Shown piece by piece: positions 10,046-22,000 of a stretch of 64,000 nucleotides of DNA (the stretch's first letter is position 1; each line of letters begins with the position of its first letter). Origin of the DNA: Thozetella sp. PMI_491. Lineage: Eukaryota; Ascomycota; Sordariomycetes; Chaetosphaeriales; Chaetosphaeriaceae. Where the stretch lies: positions 66,087 to 130,086 of the forward strand of contig MU270106.1 of the NCBI GenBank assembly GCA_021432635.1, in the 5' to 3' direction. Both the position numbers and the translations under genes were made by a program. The notes beneath the pieces were generated by a model. It was not told where the DNA came from, searched no databases, and worked only from the letters and a program-made list of their open reading frames with translations.

Positions 10046-11797
10046 CTAGTCTATTTTAGAGAACCGCAATTCTGCAGACGCACCCGATCCCCTGCCAGCG
10101 TACAGTGCCATTGGATCGATTTCCACGAGAGCATCTTTCTCGGCAGATGTTCCTGCGTGGCGGATACCATCGGCGTTCGCTCCCTTGTCTCCCCAGCGGA
10201 TCTTCTGGTCTGGTTCGGGCCATTCATCAACCAGATCGGCCAGTGTCTGAAGATGGCCCCAGGCGGCCGGCTGGTATCCCTTCCTAGGCCACAAAGCAAG
10301 ACAAGTCGTAATTACCGCCGCAAGAACCGCCCCAATAGCATAGGCCAACAGCCGGGCCGGGGACATATAGAATGCCATCGTTGGCCGCACGCCGAAATCC
10401 TCGAAGCTCAGCGTCTCATAGGGCGATGGCTGCTTTTTCGAGAAAAATTCAAACCCGGTTCGGAAAGATACAGCCTGTCCTGCAAGCCAGTGAAGTCCTG
10501 TCTTGAGCACAACAAGAAGAATGGCTAGCCAGGAAGTAGAGGCCGCGATACCCGGACTTAGAGACAGTGGAGAACTGCCTCTTGCAGAGGCGGAACGTCT
10601 CCAGACATGCTCGTCCCGGCTCATGTTGATGATGAGCTCGATACAGTGCAGTCCTACTGCAGAGAACGCCTGGATGGCGAAGAGAAATAGGATGGCTATT
10701 ATGCACTGGACGCCGCCCGAGTACGACACATTGCTTTTGGCGTTGTTGTAGACTGGTTGCAGGTACCAATAGACTCCGTAAGTAGTTCCCTCTTCCCATG
10801 TGAAAACGAGGTCCTGCCGCGAGCTGCTTCTCAAACCCTTTGCCACCAAGTAGATGATGACGGCCCAGATGGTTGGGAGAATGCATATTGACCATACGGC
10901 AATCAGAACCCTTGGCACGCCTTTAATTTTCCATAAACTCGGCTGCTGTTTACGGGGCGCATGAGGCATGCTGGGCTCATTCTTTTCGGCGACCGAAAGC
11001 ATACAGCGGCCGGGGCGGTGCTGGACAGTTTCGGACTGCAGACAGGCGAGCGTGGTAACCAACGGGTTTGAGCTCCACGTCGGGATCAGTTCCCTTGAGC
11101 CCCTCATGCAGAGAATTGCCATTAATGCTTGTCCCAGCAGTCCCACGCCGAGAAAGCACATCGCAAACGGGTTGAGATAGGTAGCAACGATCCCTTCGGT
11201 GCCAACGGCTTGATTGCCCTTCATGAACAACATCGAGCTCGACGCGTAGCATAGAACCAGACAGGCTGCCGACAAGAGGTTCATGAACCAGCGGTTAGGG
11301 AGGGACATCCTCGCGCTTTGGAACAACCGGAAGTTGGTATTGTACTCGAGCCTGTTTTCGCGATAGAGCGCCCATCGCAAGGAGATCGCATGGACAAACC
11401 CAAGGGCATCGCTGCACTGCGTTATGACCAAGTTGACGAAGAAAGCCAGGATCTCGGCCGGTACGTCGGGTAGCGATGTTGGAAAGTTTATTTGCGACTC
11501 TTGGGCGGAAATAGGGCCGCTGACGCCCGTCCCTTGGACAAAGTCTGATAGCTCGTAGGTCTGGCTAGACGAGAAGATGACGCCTGTCCCGATGAAACAA
11601 CCGAGCGCGGAAAGAATGGCGAAGACAATGGCGGCCCAGGAATAGGCTTGTGTCCCGGAGCATGTCGGGTATATCGCTTCTTGCGCTTGCCCCGACGGTA
11701 CACTCTGGTACTCCCCGTCCTTGGGAAAGCGTGCCTTCATCGTCGCGTGTCCACAGGTGCCTCGTGTTTTTGCAACTAGCCATTGCGCAAGGCGCAT
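10046..11797 (-). CDS. Multi-pass membrane protein, fungal hypothetical (583 aa)
   Basis: The frame is open from 11878, but the first ATG is at 11797 (MRLAQWLVAK), so I start there. About seven to eight hydrophobic segments are visible: WAAIVFAILSALGCFIGTG, the AFFVNLVITQCSDALGF stretch, LLSAACLVLCYASS, FAMCFLGVGLLGQALMAIL, VLIAVWSICILPTIWAVII, CIIAILFLFAIQAFSAVGL, WLAILLVVLKTGLHWLAG and AIGAVLAAVITTCLALW. The C-terminal 70 residues are soluble. No transporter or enzyme motif is recognised. It looks like the membrane-anchored hypothetical proteins common in Pezizomycotina. Confidence 0.75.
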   Translation of the reverse strand: MRLAQWLVAKTRGTCGHATMKARFPKDGEYQSVPSGQAQEAIYPTCSGTQAYSWAAIVFAILSALGCFIGTGVIFSSSQTYELSDFVQGTGVSGPISAQESQINFPTSLPDVPAEILAFFVNLVITQCSDALGFVHAISLRWALYRENRLEYNTNFRLFQSARMSLPNRWFMNLLSAACLVLCYASSSMLFMKGNQAVGTEGIVATYLNPFAMCFLGVGLLGQALMAILCMRGSRELIPTWSSNPLVTTLACLQSETVQHRPGRCMLSVAEKNEPSMPHAPRKQQPSLWKIKGVPRVLIAVWSICILPTIWAVIIYLVAKGLRSSSRQDLVFTWEEGTTYGVYWYLQPVYNNAKSNVSYSGGVQCIIAILFLFAIQAFSAVGLHCIELIINMSRDEHVWRRSASARGSSPLSLSPGIAASTSWLAILLVVLKTGLHWLAGQAVSFRTGFEFFSKKQPSPYETLSFEDFGVRPTMAFYMSPARLLAYAIGAVLAAVITTCLALWPRKGYQPAAWGHLQTLADLVDEWPEPDQKIRWGDKGANADGIRHAGTSAEKDALVEIDPMALYAGRGSGASAELRFSKID

Positions 11798-12178
11798 TGT
11801 GGTGTTTATAATGCTTGCGATATGCGTGGCTGTGGCACAAAGAGCTGATAAATGAAAAAGGGGTATGCTTTGAAACACAGGGGTCCCTGGTTCGAGCAGG
11901 CACCAGCTACCACCTAGACGATCTCAATTCAGGCCTAGTGCACTGCCCAAGACGGCCTGGGGCACATTCACGCAAAAGTCTCCAACCAAGAATGGCAGCC
12001 ACATTGAAACCCTTGGGCAGCTATGAAATTGACCTGCAACTCGAACGACACAAACGACTGAATCGAGCTAATTAATCACGGCCATAAACTCACGACACTC
12101 GAGTGGCGACTGGATCATATCTTAGCCCATCAAACTACAGCTACGTGGCAGTTATGAAACCTACGGAGCCCATGGCGA

Positions 12179-12221
12179 GACAGTTGGGACAGTTGGGACA
12201 GTTGGACAGTTGGACAGTTGG
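12179..12221 (+). repeat. GACAGTTG(G) microsatellite, five units
   Basis: Five consecutive units of GACAGTTGG or GACAGTTG (9, 9, 8, 8 and 9 bp) stand in non-coding DNA. Alternation of 8- and 9-bp units suggests slippage at the terminal G. Confidence 0.85.
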
Positions 12222-14192
12222 CACTCCATCTTTAGCCTCAGGCGACGAATGGTCAGCCAATCTCTCCAGCAGCTTGCGCTGTCTCTACAAAAAATTACAT
12301 AATTGACGGCAGTAGTTGATTTATTGAACTTCCTACTTGTACTTCACCTCAAAGGCACCTTATAAGTCTAGCTTTTACGAATACAGGGCAGTTGACCTGG
12401 GATGATTAGGGTTACTTTTAGGCTTCTTATTCCTGCTTCTCGCCTACTAGCGCGCCATATGTCTCTTGACATCTCTTCCCCGGCTTTTTAAGTATAATTT
12501 CCTCGCCCTACCTCACCTTGCTATTACAGTCGACCATCTCCGTGAGGCGTAGGCCCTGCTCTGGACGCCCCCACCGGACCTCCTTCGGGCGCGTCCGATC
12601 AGCACACCATCACACCACCACCAGTACCAGGATACCGCCGTAAAACCTATGTTTTTAGCTGGATAGTATTTATATTCGTCATTAATGGTCTTTATGAGAC
12701 ATGCCAGTCCAGTTAATTATATAGCAGCTACTCTCTTATCCTCTTAAGCTTAGCTTATCAGAGAAAGATAGTCACGGACTATAGACTTCATTTATCTCTC
12801 AGGCCCTTCCTACAACCTCACACAGACCATCCCAACTACCAAAGTTATCTCCAAAAACCAAGTATTATATATACTACTTTTGATTTCTTCCAAAAAACGC
12901 ATTTCTTTGTCGTTTGTTCTCTTATTAAGCCTTATTGTTAAGTTTTCCAGCCTTTTCTCTTGTACTTAGAGGAATATCCGGTCGTCTCTAGTGTTATCAA
13001 GGTCTTGAGTAAGGAGGAGGCAGCCAAATCTTAACAGTGGTCAGGCTTATTAAACCCTAATAAAGAAGATAAAGCTGACAATGGCTAGCCAATCGGTCGC
13101 GGCTCTCTAGCGGGGGATATACCTATGTAGCCTAGGCCGAGCTCTTGGAGCTTAGTTGTCAACCAATCTCTGTTATACTCCAGGATCTGGATATAGTCGG
13201 GGCTGGCGTTGTGGCGATAATACTAGCTAGTGTCGAAGGCTTTTTCACTACCCTTGAGAATGCAGCGTTTAGCCGGTAAGTGGCTCCTCCCGAACTAGAA
13301 TGCCAAAAAGGAACTTATGATTGATATCTAATGCTAATAGTTGTGGTTTCTGGTATGCCAGATATTGTGGGCATGGATGAGTAGTCTTTAGGATGAATGG
13401 GAGGAACACTCTGAAAAGGGAGGACTGCTCGTGATTTATAGGTAACAGGACCAACCTGATATTACGTACTTATATCTAAGCTTTGTTACAAGCTAGAAGC
13501 CGTGAAAACTCTGGTGCGATAGAGTTTAGCTGGTTCCTGGTATACGCTACAGTTTAAATCTAGTCTATCTGATGGTTAAGGTGGAGGTTAAGGTTTGAGT
13601 GCACAACATCTACTGCAAGTAGGTCGTCAGTCACCTCATAACCCTCCAACTAAGTAGTGATGCTGAATCTATATTTCTCCCTAAGCTCGCATGTGGGCAA
13701 GCCACTTTGGTGTTAAAATATTGCTGATTTATAGTTATTGTGCAGACGCGTTGGGTACAGCGTTTCTACTGAGCTTTTTTCTTTTGCTGTGTATCTACTA
13801 CTTGGTTGCTTTGATCTACCTCACGGTATGGAATAAGAGCTTTGTCTACCCAATGATAAATTGTGGTACCCCACAAAACCAAAACTTTGGCCTAACCCTC
13901 ACTTCTTGCGACTGTAATCTACGACCAATTGTCGGGCCGCTTTGGGACTAGGGCCCGGAGGTGCCTCGGTCTTCAGGTCTATTGTCTCCGAGAAGGGAGA
14001 AAGTGTTACAAGCCCCGGTTATAAGGGGGACCGGCTAGCGCAAAGCCTCATCCCAGACCTACTTCCCTTATATGTAGAGCTTATTAGGGTTAACGACCTA
14101 TGACCTTTCGGTCGAGCGTAGCTAGCTAGGTAGGTAGCTTACCGTTACGTGTAGCGCCCATTAAGGTTGATTACTACCAGCCAAGAGAGTGA

Positions 14193-14204
14193 CGACACGT
14201 GTCG
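14193..14204. promoter_or_regulatory. 12-bp palindrome CGACACGTGTCG
   Basis: A perfect palindrome with a CACGTG core lies about 357 bp upstream of the ATG at 14561. The inner ten bases GACACGTGTC recur at 33651-33660. A bHLH-type site is possible; role unproven. Confidence 0.3.
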
Positions 14205-14560
14205 CAAGGTGCAAAAATAAAGAATCTGTTAGCGCCTCTACGCCCGCTTCCCTTTGCCAGAGCAGCATATTTTTCTGTAACGCCTTGGTTGGCTCAGATC
14301 GTTCTACGTGGCACCACCAATTGTACCAAAGCCAGCCACCTTGACGTTTCCGGTGCGGCAGACGACGGCTGAGAAAATCCGTTCAATCTGTCTGTCTAGC
14401 AAAGCTGCACTTTCATCGCCTACTTAAAAGCTAGGCTAGCATAAGTGGTTGCTATTTAACCTTGCTCTTTTGGCACAACGTCCCCGGCTTTCCCGTATCA
14501 GTAAGCTCTACCACCTGGTTTCATAGCTGTTACCAAGGCACACTACCAACTTCCTTCGAA

Positions 14561-15124
14561 ATGCCGGTGAGCCCCAATACGGTTTACGAGTATATCACCA
14601 AGTCCATTGGCCAGCTGAAGGATGCAAGACAAAAAGGCTCGAATTTTAAAAAGGAAGGCCTGTTTGTAAAAAACCTTATAAAGGCGACCTCACTTTTCCC
14701 TGAAGGTACCTTCGTGGACCTAGAATCAGATATCAGTTTCTTTCAAAAGAACTCGCTGCGCCTCCAGACAGAACTCTGCTGGGCGTTGAGCAAGCTTCCG
14801 GCCACTGATGACTTCGACTCGGCGCAAATGGGGCAAATGGCGTATGAGGGATTGCTGCACGAGTATTACCAAAAGCGGCTTAGCGACGACAATGGTGGTC
14901 TCGAGTTTATGTTTATGTGCAAGCATGTTACCAACAACGAAGCGAACTGGGAGCTGATAACAGAAGATACCACGAAGCGGCCCAACATGGTAATCGGCCC
15001 GAGAGCGGGTATAGGAAGAATCGCATTTATGTTCAGCAATGCGATAAACTTCGGAGGCGGGGAGGATTTTGGGGCAAAGGTACTCTGGGTACAAAGGTGC
15101 GGGGATTTTCCCGTGTTCATTTAG
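14561..15124 (+). CDS. Hypothetical protein (187 aa)
   Basis: The first ATG in the open frame is at 14561 (MPVSPNTVYEYITKSIGQLKD). The frame opens earlier at 14462 without an ATG. The product is soluble and mixed helical, with no signal peptide. The C-terminal part is hydrophobic and glycine-rich (GIGRIAFMFSNAINFGGGEDFG). I recognise no domain. Codon use is coding-like and the frame has no RIP-type stops, so it is likely a real gene or a recent fragment. It stands alone between degenerate tracts. Confidence 0.5.
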   Translation: MPVSPNTVYEYITKSIGQLKDARQKGSNFKKEGLFVKNLIKATSLFPEGTFVDLESDISFFQKNSLRLQTELCWALSKLPATDDFDSAQMGQMAYEGLLHEYYQKRLSDDNGGLEFMFMCKHVTNNEANWELITEDTTKRPNMVIGPRAGIGRIAFMFSNAINFGGGEDFGAKVLWVQRCGDFPVFI

Positions 15125-16441
15125 GCCAATGCCAGGGACACGAAAGCTAGTTGGAGCTGGTCGGCCCACAATCCGTGTCATATAGTTGTGCAGAATAGTG
15201 GAATCCAAATAGCTTTTCGGAATCCTCTCGAGAAATGCTCCGCGCTCCCACGACCATAAATCTGCAGCCTCCTTGCTGCCAATCTAATCACTAGAGGAGC
15301 TCAGATGTCTCAGGCAGTGTGGCTGGTATAACGGTCGAATCCAAATCCAATATACACCTTAGGTTTCCCTCTTAGGCATCCTCCAGGCACATCAAAGGCA
15401 GCTTTGCACTTCCAATCACGCAGGCTTTATGAGGGTGGGTTAGCCTACATTCTTGGTTGATAACTTTACCGATAGCCAAGCTCTTACCTTATAGGGTTAT
15501 CGCAGGCCACTGTCTCGTTTATAATCACCCACGCAACGTCTAAACCGGTTGAAAGATACATATAAAAGTTAAAGTCACTCGTCACGCCCTTAATACGGCA
15601 GTAACCATCTCCGAATAGACCATCCTTTTAAATGTTATTCTTTGCTCAGAACCCTTGGATGACCGATATCTCGCGCCTATGGGTATGGGTTGTGCTAACA
15701 ATACTATCAACGGGATTGGTGTTTATGGTCTACGCCTACTGAAACCGCCGAAGTGAAAGGCGGTCCAAGAAGTTGCTCGGTAGCACTGAAGATGGATTGC
15801 GGCAACCGATTCTACCAAATAATGACCTTATTTAAGTGCTTATTTATATGGGGCCCGGTTATGGACTAGCCCCTAGCTGTCTGTGACGCGTCTATAGCCA
15901 ACCCTGTAAAAGACTTCATACCCTCAGACATTATTCTATAGATAGGATGTATCGAAAATACTAGAGTATATTATAACTAGTTACTTCTTCTGTGTTCTAA
16001 CTATTTTGTATGTAGCCCCCTGATGTTAAGGCTGCTAAGAACCGTAGCCCCTCACCATCCATTTTCAATGGCCTAAACACTAGGTTTGAGGCTGTCGTTC
16101 ATTGGTGCAACTAGGTCTGCTAGCCTGGAGTTGGGATGGGGCAGCCGCAACCCCGGCTGGGGTATATAATACCAACATGCTACCTCGGTGTTGGGGCTGC
16201 CGAAAACGACAGCCCCGCAGCTAAAAACGATGGGCTCAACATCAGGTTTTAGTGTTTATCTGTACTCCGTAAATTTGAGTTAAGACTGGGCATAGTTCAT
16301 CAAAACTTTAATGGTGAGTCAGATTTGGCGGTTTCCGCGCTCCCTACAATTGGACAGGAGATTCCGGCCTGCTCGCCATCATTGTCTCATCAGCACTTCT
16401 GCCCATCCCATTCTTTTCTTTTTCAGCTGCACCTTTGCGCC
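15125..16441. other. Intergenic, AT-rich; contains a MITE-like element
   Basis: No coding region found. From 15230 to 16020 the sequence is AT-rich with stops in all frames. An inverted-repeat element lies at 16076-16256. The last 180 bases, with pyrimidine-rich stretches, precede the ATG at 16442. Confidence 0.4.
16076..16256. mobile_element. MITE-like inverted-repeat element with TA duplication
   Basis: The 181-bp block starts AACACTAGGTTT and ends GGTTTTAGTGTT. Its outer 7 bp are perfectly inverted (AACACTA/TAGTGTT) and further arm similarity continues inward (TTGAG...TCGTT). It is flanked by TA on both sides (16074-16075 and 16257-16258), as for Tc1/mariner-type insertions. Inside is a stem GGGGCTG/CAGCCCC. 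There is no transposase frame. Confidence 0.4.
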
Positions 16442-17916
16442 ATGTCGGCCGACTCATTCTTCAGCCTACCCGGCGAAGTGCGCAATGCGATTTACAGCGC
16501 CTACCTCACATTGGAGAGGGGCTACTTTTTCGACTTCCACACGAACAAGTTAGCAACGGCGGACCATCAATCCATCGAGCTGGCTCTCCTCTCTACGGGC
16601 AAACTCGTAGCGCAGGAGACTAAGGGCCTCGCTTTTCGCTTGAATACTGTTACATTCTCTACGATATACTCTAAGGATTTTGAATCGGAAAGCAAGTCTC
16701 TTCGGATACTTCATTACGAGACTAGAAGAGACCAAAACTGAGATGCTCGTTGTCACTACCATCAACCACAAAATAAGCGATGAAATCGCTGCTAAGTACC
16801 CTCAGTTTGCCCCTCTGCTGAGCGATCTGAATCGTCTTAGAGATCCCAGGGAAGGTGATCAAGGCCTGTCTGCTGTGAACAACCACAGGGGTGAGACGCC
16901 ATCGTTGCATCGTGATTTCATCCATGATACAGTATTTCTCGCGGCAAAAACTGGATGCGATTTCCAGTACTCGGATGAATACTGGTGGACTTCTTCAGGA
17001 CCCCCGGATCCACATTCGATTTTGTCCCTCCAGGATGCACCATGGGCCATTCCGACGGACAAGGAACTTGACGACATAGAGAGTGTTTTCAAGCACCTAG
17101 GGGGGTGGGAGTATCGGCATGAATACGACCAGTCAATAGACTCCCTCGGCGGCTGCTTCTGCTATCCAGTTTCTACGCTACCTGCCAAGCAGCACGCGGG
17201 TGCAGATACGAAGCACTATATTACAGGAAGACCACCATGCCGTGGCCTTTCCGGAATGCCGCGCGCGTGGTCTCATTCCTTTCTGCCAGGAAAACCCGTA
17301 TCTTCGAGTCGAGCGTCGCCTTGACATTTGGCGAAATGTGTTTCAGGTAGGCCCAGGCTACGACATTACTCACAGTATCTCCGAATCCCGGGCCCGATAT
17401 AACAGGGATGAACTAGGGTCATGCATTATCAGTGCTGCGGTAGGATATTGGCTCATCGAAGCCTTGGCTCTCTTTCCCGCCGGAATGCCTGTCGGTTCCT
17501 TTTCCTTGTTGCTAGATGGCGGCCTTGGCGCCAGCAGATGCTCCGAGCTATTCCAAATTGTACAGCGCGACGTGGCTTGGCAAATAGCCCTGCAGGAGTC
17601 CTATAAGCGTGGGCTTCTACCCAGAGATGAGTCTTGGGACGAGAGGTTCAGAACAAGAACAACGCCGGTTTTGAAGTTTAAGGATTTCCCACGAGCTGTC
17701 GACAGTCTCGTTCAAGGCACCTCGTTCATACGTTGCAACTTTGATCCAGGCGCGTTGTGGGATGTTGAGGATATGATAGCGGCGCACCGTGGATGGTCTT
17801 GGGAACAATGGCACCTTAACTGGTACGACCAGAGTCCCCTAAGCTTTGAGACGGCCTCGCCTCTATTGCCATGGAAAGAGCTGCGGGGAGAGCCTAGGAT
17901 GGAAGAGCGAGCTTAA
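16442..17916 (+). pseudogene. 2EXR/F-box-like protein gene with two frameshifts
   Basis: The ATG at 16442 begins MSADSFFSLPGEVRNAIYSAY, a typical fungal F-box-like opening. Coding continues in three successive frames: 16442-~16690, ~16690-~17198 (FITRLEETKTEMLVV...KYPQFAPLL) and ~17198-17916 (to TAA). Each change is a +1 shift. The second is an extra G in GCGGGTG near 17195-17200; the first lies between about 16680 and 16700. Neither junction has a usable intron. The frames together read as one protein of about 490 residues. Either the gene is broken or the assembly has two single-base insertions. Function of the family is unknown. Confidence 0.7.
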
Positions 17917-18445
17917 AGCTGCTACGGAAACTAAGGCAGGTAGTCCTAGAATATGCAAAAGGGTTTACGAGATGCAGCCACCGAAAAGTGTACAAAGTTG
18001 CAGCGTCACGGCCCAGCCTTTCCATTCTTTTAACGAAGGATTTCTTCGCGAGCATCCTGACATGGATTCTCAGAGGTGTGGATGAGCGAAAGTCCCCTAA
18101 CTACCTAAGCCAGAAAACGATGTACGTGCCTATGATAGCAAGGCTACAAGATATAAGTCGCATCCAAGCATATCAAATGACCCCTACATTAGGAGCATCT
18201 ACCTGCCAAAAAAGGCGGCATTTCCGTACACACACAGATAATAATAGTTATACAGGGTAATTTCTCTTTAGCAAGCTACCACCTCTTTTACATCTTCACC
18301 CACAGAACACTACGTCACCAATTGTGACCCTATCTCGTACAAATACGAAACCCAAGCAGTCACAACCTGCTGGAGTGGTTGCCGAAGTGGTTCCTAATAC
18401 ATACTACACAGACAGACTTGAAATTTCGCCACGCTAAGAGTGCGG
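17917..18445. other. Intergenic
   Basis: No gene or recognisable element; short open frames here are not supported. Confidence 0.4.
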
Positions 18446-18775
18446 ATGAACGTATGTGAGACTCGGCGCACCATAACGGACCTCAATGTCGCCTATTCTA
18501 AGACTATTCCCCTGACTTCCGTTGAAAACTCGGCTGCCCCGATACATCTGCCATCATGGATGGATCTGCACGATAGGGGAGCCACGGATCGACGGCTCTT
18601 GCTGAAGGGCCAAACCACTTTGAAGAGAGTCTTCTCGCATGGAAGCTTAGATGACAGATACGGGTTTGTCGCCTTGGCTATTCCTGAGATATGCGATACC
18701 TTTGAGAAGGAAGACGAATTGCGGGCCTATGAGAGTCTGGTGGATTTGGTGTCATCCAATAGAGCAGTCGCATGA
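18446..18775 (+). CDS. Small hypothetical protein (109 aa)
   Basis: The ATG at 18446 (MNVCETRRTITDLN) opens a frame of 109 codons ending at 18775. The C-terminal half (DDRYGFVALAIPEICDTFEKEDELRAYESLVDL, described rather than matched) is a regular amphipathic pattern typical of a folded protein. No motif is recognised. It could be a fragment of a larger protein. A dispersed CACTGCAGTTTTAG motif follows at 18845. Confidence 0.3.
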   Translation: MNVCETRRTITDLNVAYSKTIPLTSVENSAAPIHLPSWMDLHDRGATDRRLLLKGQTTLKRVFSHGSLDDRYGFVALAIPEICDTFEKEDELRAYESLVDLVSSNRAVA

Positions 18776-19057
18776 GCAACCCAGCCCTGTGGAACTCGCC
18801 AAATGACTAACGTTGGGCACCGACGTTAGACGTATGTACAACTGCACTGCAGTTTTAGCCTCGAACGACGAGTGGTCGGCTCTTGCACCCCACCACTCCC
18901 AGTCTTCCCACACAATTGAAGGCACCAAACGACCCAGTCAAATTGCTAACGCAGACGTTATTTTCGCAGGCCCTCTCTAGCCTGAGGATTACAAGATCGT
19001 GATTATTGAATGAGTTATGAGGACCAGGGCTGCTTCTGGACTACCTAGAATCACTTC

Positions 19058-22000
19058 TCATCCTCCACTGCGCCTCACATGTGTCTTGTGATGCCTCCTC
19101 ATATCATTAGAGCGTGTAAACGCCTTACCGCACGCTCCGCACTCATAATTCTTGATCTGGTAGTGGTTGTCTACATGGGCCTTCAGGTTCATCCTCCGCG
19201 TAAAGCGCTTCGGACAAATGGTGCACTGATGTTTGGCCTCGGTCGTCTGCGGCCGGGCCACCACCGCATCAAACGGACATCCCTTGTCAGACTGGTCTGG
19301 ATGTGTCTGTCGGACGTGCCGATCGAGGTCGCGGTTGCTAGAAAACCCGAAAGGCACCAGCGAGCAGGACGCCACAGGGCACTGGAACGGCCGGTCATGG
19401 CGGTTGAGGTGCTTCTCGGCCATCTTGTCGCTGTTGAAGCCCCGGTGAAAGAAGTCGCACTTGACGCGCGGGCACTTGTGCAGCCACCGGCCGTAATATT
19501 CATGGAGGCGATCTAGCGCGGCGCCGCGATTGCTCTGGGCCGCTAGTTCCTTGATTGCCTTCCGCGACTTCTCGATGGACTCACGAAGTCTCTTTGGGCT
19601 CACTTCTCCGCGCTCCTTCGGGGGCAGCTTGGTTTCGTCGCTGATGTGCTGGCACAGCCGCAGCAGCTGCGGGTAGAAGCGCCGATTGGCGAGCTTTTGA
19701 CAGTATTCCGCAGGATCGACTTCCCTGTTCCGCTCGCCTTGTGACGACCGCTGAGAGCTAGATGCCTGTGACAATCGTATCGGGGCCGTCTCTTCCACTC
19801 GCTCGCCTTCACTATCGGAATCATCAATATAGAGTGCGACGAAATCTTCCATGGCTTGTTCCAGTTTGCTCTCGTAAGTTGGTCCTTTGACAGGATCCTC
19901 GAAGAGCTCAGACACGTCTTCGACGAGGCACTTGACGTGTCGCTTCCAGTGCGATACCGCATAGTCTTGGAACCCGTAGAGACCATCTGTGGCGAATTGC
20001 TCGCGTTCATCATCTTCCAGTTCAGGAAGGAAGCATTCGAAGGTGAGATAGCGGAGCGATAAATCGAGCAGATCGCACTCGATCGTTTGAGCGTTCAGGT
20101 CCTCATTTTGAACTAGGTAACTGTACTCGTGTTAGTATAGCATGGGCCTCATTATCAATATGCTATTTTACCTTTTGGTTGAGCTGTGGGTGAATTCAAT
20201 GCGGCTATTATCGAAAACGTGGATTAAGGACCCGCATATCTTCCGGGGGTCGTCGCGCAGCTTCCTGTTGTGATAGTCGACTTCTTTGTTATCGAGATCG
20301 ATGGACAGCGCGGCCTGGAGCTCATGCCACGCGAGATGGCGCTTTGCTCCAATGAGAAGCGCGAAGATTTTTCTTGCTTGCTCCCAGGCGTTAGGGTGGA
20401 GATGCTCCTTCATGCGCGTTATAATCTTGGCGTAACTGTCCCAGAGGTTAGCCCATGCCCAACTCGCCGTTACCATGCAACTTACGCCTCTTCCAGGGTC
20501 TTCGGGAACTTCTTCTCCTCCAGTTCCATCTTTAAACACTGTATCGTCGGCTGTTCTTGCAAGTTGTCCATGACCACTGACGCGAAGAGAAACATATCTG
20601 CGTGATGTATTAGAATCCAATACCCAAGTCCCTCCCTTGGTAGTAGCTCACCTTCCGCCCGCAAGCAGACCATTTTTTGTATTCGTTCAATTTCCTCTGG
20701 CGTCAAAGGAAACTTTTCGCGCAAGTCCATTGCATTCCTCTCTACGAATCTTCCGATGTCGGCTTTGGTGAACCCGGTCTCGAGATCTAGGATCTCGGTA
20801 TAATCGGCATCCTCCATCATCTTCCGGAAATCAGCCAGATCCTGGCTGATTAGGAGCACTCGTATTCTCCCAGATTCGTATTGCCGCTCGCATCGGTCAA
20901 TCACCTCCTCCCAAAACTTGAAAACCTTCCTCCGCTCGCTCTCTCCACATTCGTCCAGCCCGTCGATGATAATGAAGTGTTTTTGCGGGTAGTTACAATA
21001 CACGCGGAGGAGCGAGTCGACATCATGTTCGTCTTTGAGTATATCGTGACGACTTTCCTGTCTTTCACTGGCGTAGGGTAGGAGTTCTTCAATGGAGAGG
21101 GTCATCTGCAGTAGAATCTCCTTGAGGATCGCCAGGCTTGTGTTCTGGTGCTGGTCCCCTTCTCGGCAATAAAAGTAGCTCGTGTTAAATTCGGGGATTT
21201 TCTTGCACTGTTCAATGATTACAGATGCGAGAATAGTCTTGCCTGTTGCTCAAAACCTTTAGTATAGACGTTGAAACAAGTCTACTGCAATTGGCCCTTC
21301 TTACCGGCACCTTTTTTTCCATTGAGCCAAACAATGGACTCAGCGGGGGTCTCTTCGTTTATCCAATTAAAGATGGTCGGGCGGTTCAATATCCAGGTTC
21401 CAGTATTGGGAAAGTCACGTCTCAGCTCTGTGTGCTTTTTATGGTACTTGTCCTGGCGGACTCCAGGATTTAGCATCCACTTCAACGCCCGTTTCTTTTG
21501 TTCTTCCTTTCGCTGCTTTCTCTCCTCCTCGGAACGACGTAGTCGCTCCGCTCTATCCTCCTCATAGCGCATCATGAACTGGCGTAGAGCCTGCCTATCA
21601 TCTTCGTACCGTATAGTATGGTCGGTCAGATGGCGGTTGATATCTTGGATGCCGTTCACAATGACACCTCTGGCTCGTTGGGATTGATGGTAATGGTCTT
21701 GGCTACGGACAATGTGGCCGATGAGTTGCCGATTTTCGTCTCTGTCCTCTTGCAATCTCGTGACCATGAAGGCGTTTTCTAAAAGTTTCGCGTGGCTATC
21801 GAAATTGTCCAACAGCGTCTCAAACTCTTTCTCGTAGTCTTTCCAGCTAGAGTGGAATGTTTTTTTCCAATCTGTCTGAGTTAGCGTCTTCTAGGATTTG
21901 GTGACACATTGGAGAGCTCGGAGTCTATTACCTCGATAACTTAAAAGCTGGATGATTCTGCCATGAAAGTGGGCCAAGTCGTGGTACATGAACGCAAGAC

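Larger units (their letters stand above)
11798..14560. other. Long intergenic tract of degenerate repeats
   Basis: No gene can be supported in 2.7 kb. It holds the GACAGTTGG microsatellite (12179-12221), one dispersed CACT...TTTAGCCTC motif (12222), AT-rich RIP-like DNA (12300-13700) with frequent stops, and a 12-bp palindrome at 14193-14204. An 86-codon hydrophobic frame at 13691 lacks other support. Confidence 0.45.

Noticed and set aside
11811-11910. tRNA-like GGTTCGAGC word at 11888
   Set aside because: No cloverleaf can be drawn: A box, anticodon stem and acceptor pairing are absent. No other convincing tRNA was found in the window.
13691-13951. 86-codon hydrophobic frame resembling a small membrane protein
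   Set aside because: Embedded in AT-rich decayed repeat DNA where Phe/Leu/Ile-rich frames are expected by chance; no ATG context or homology.
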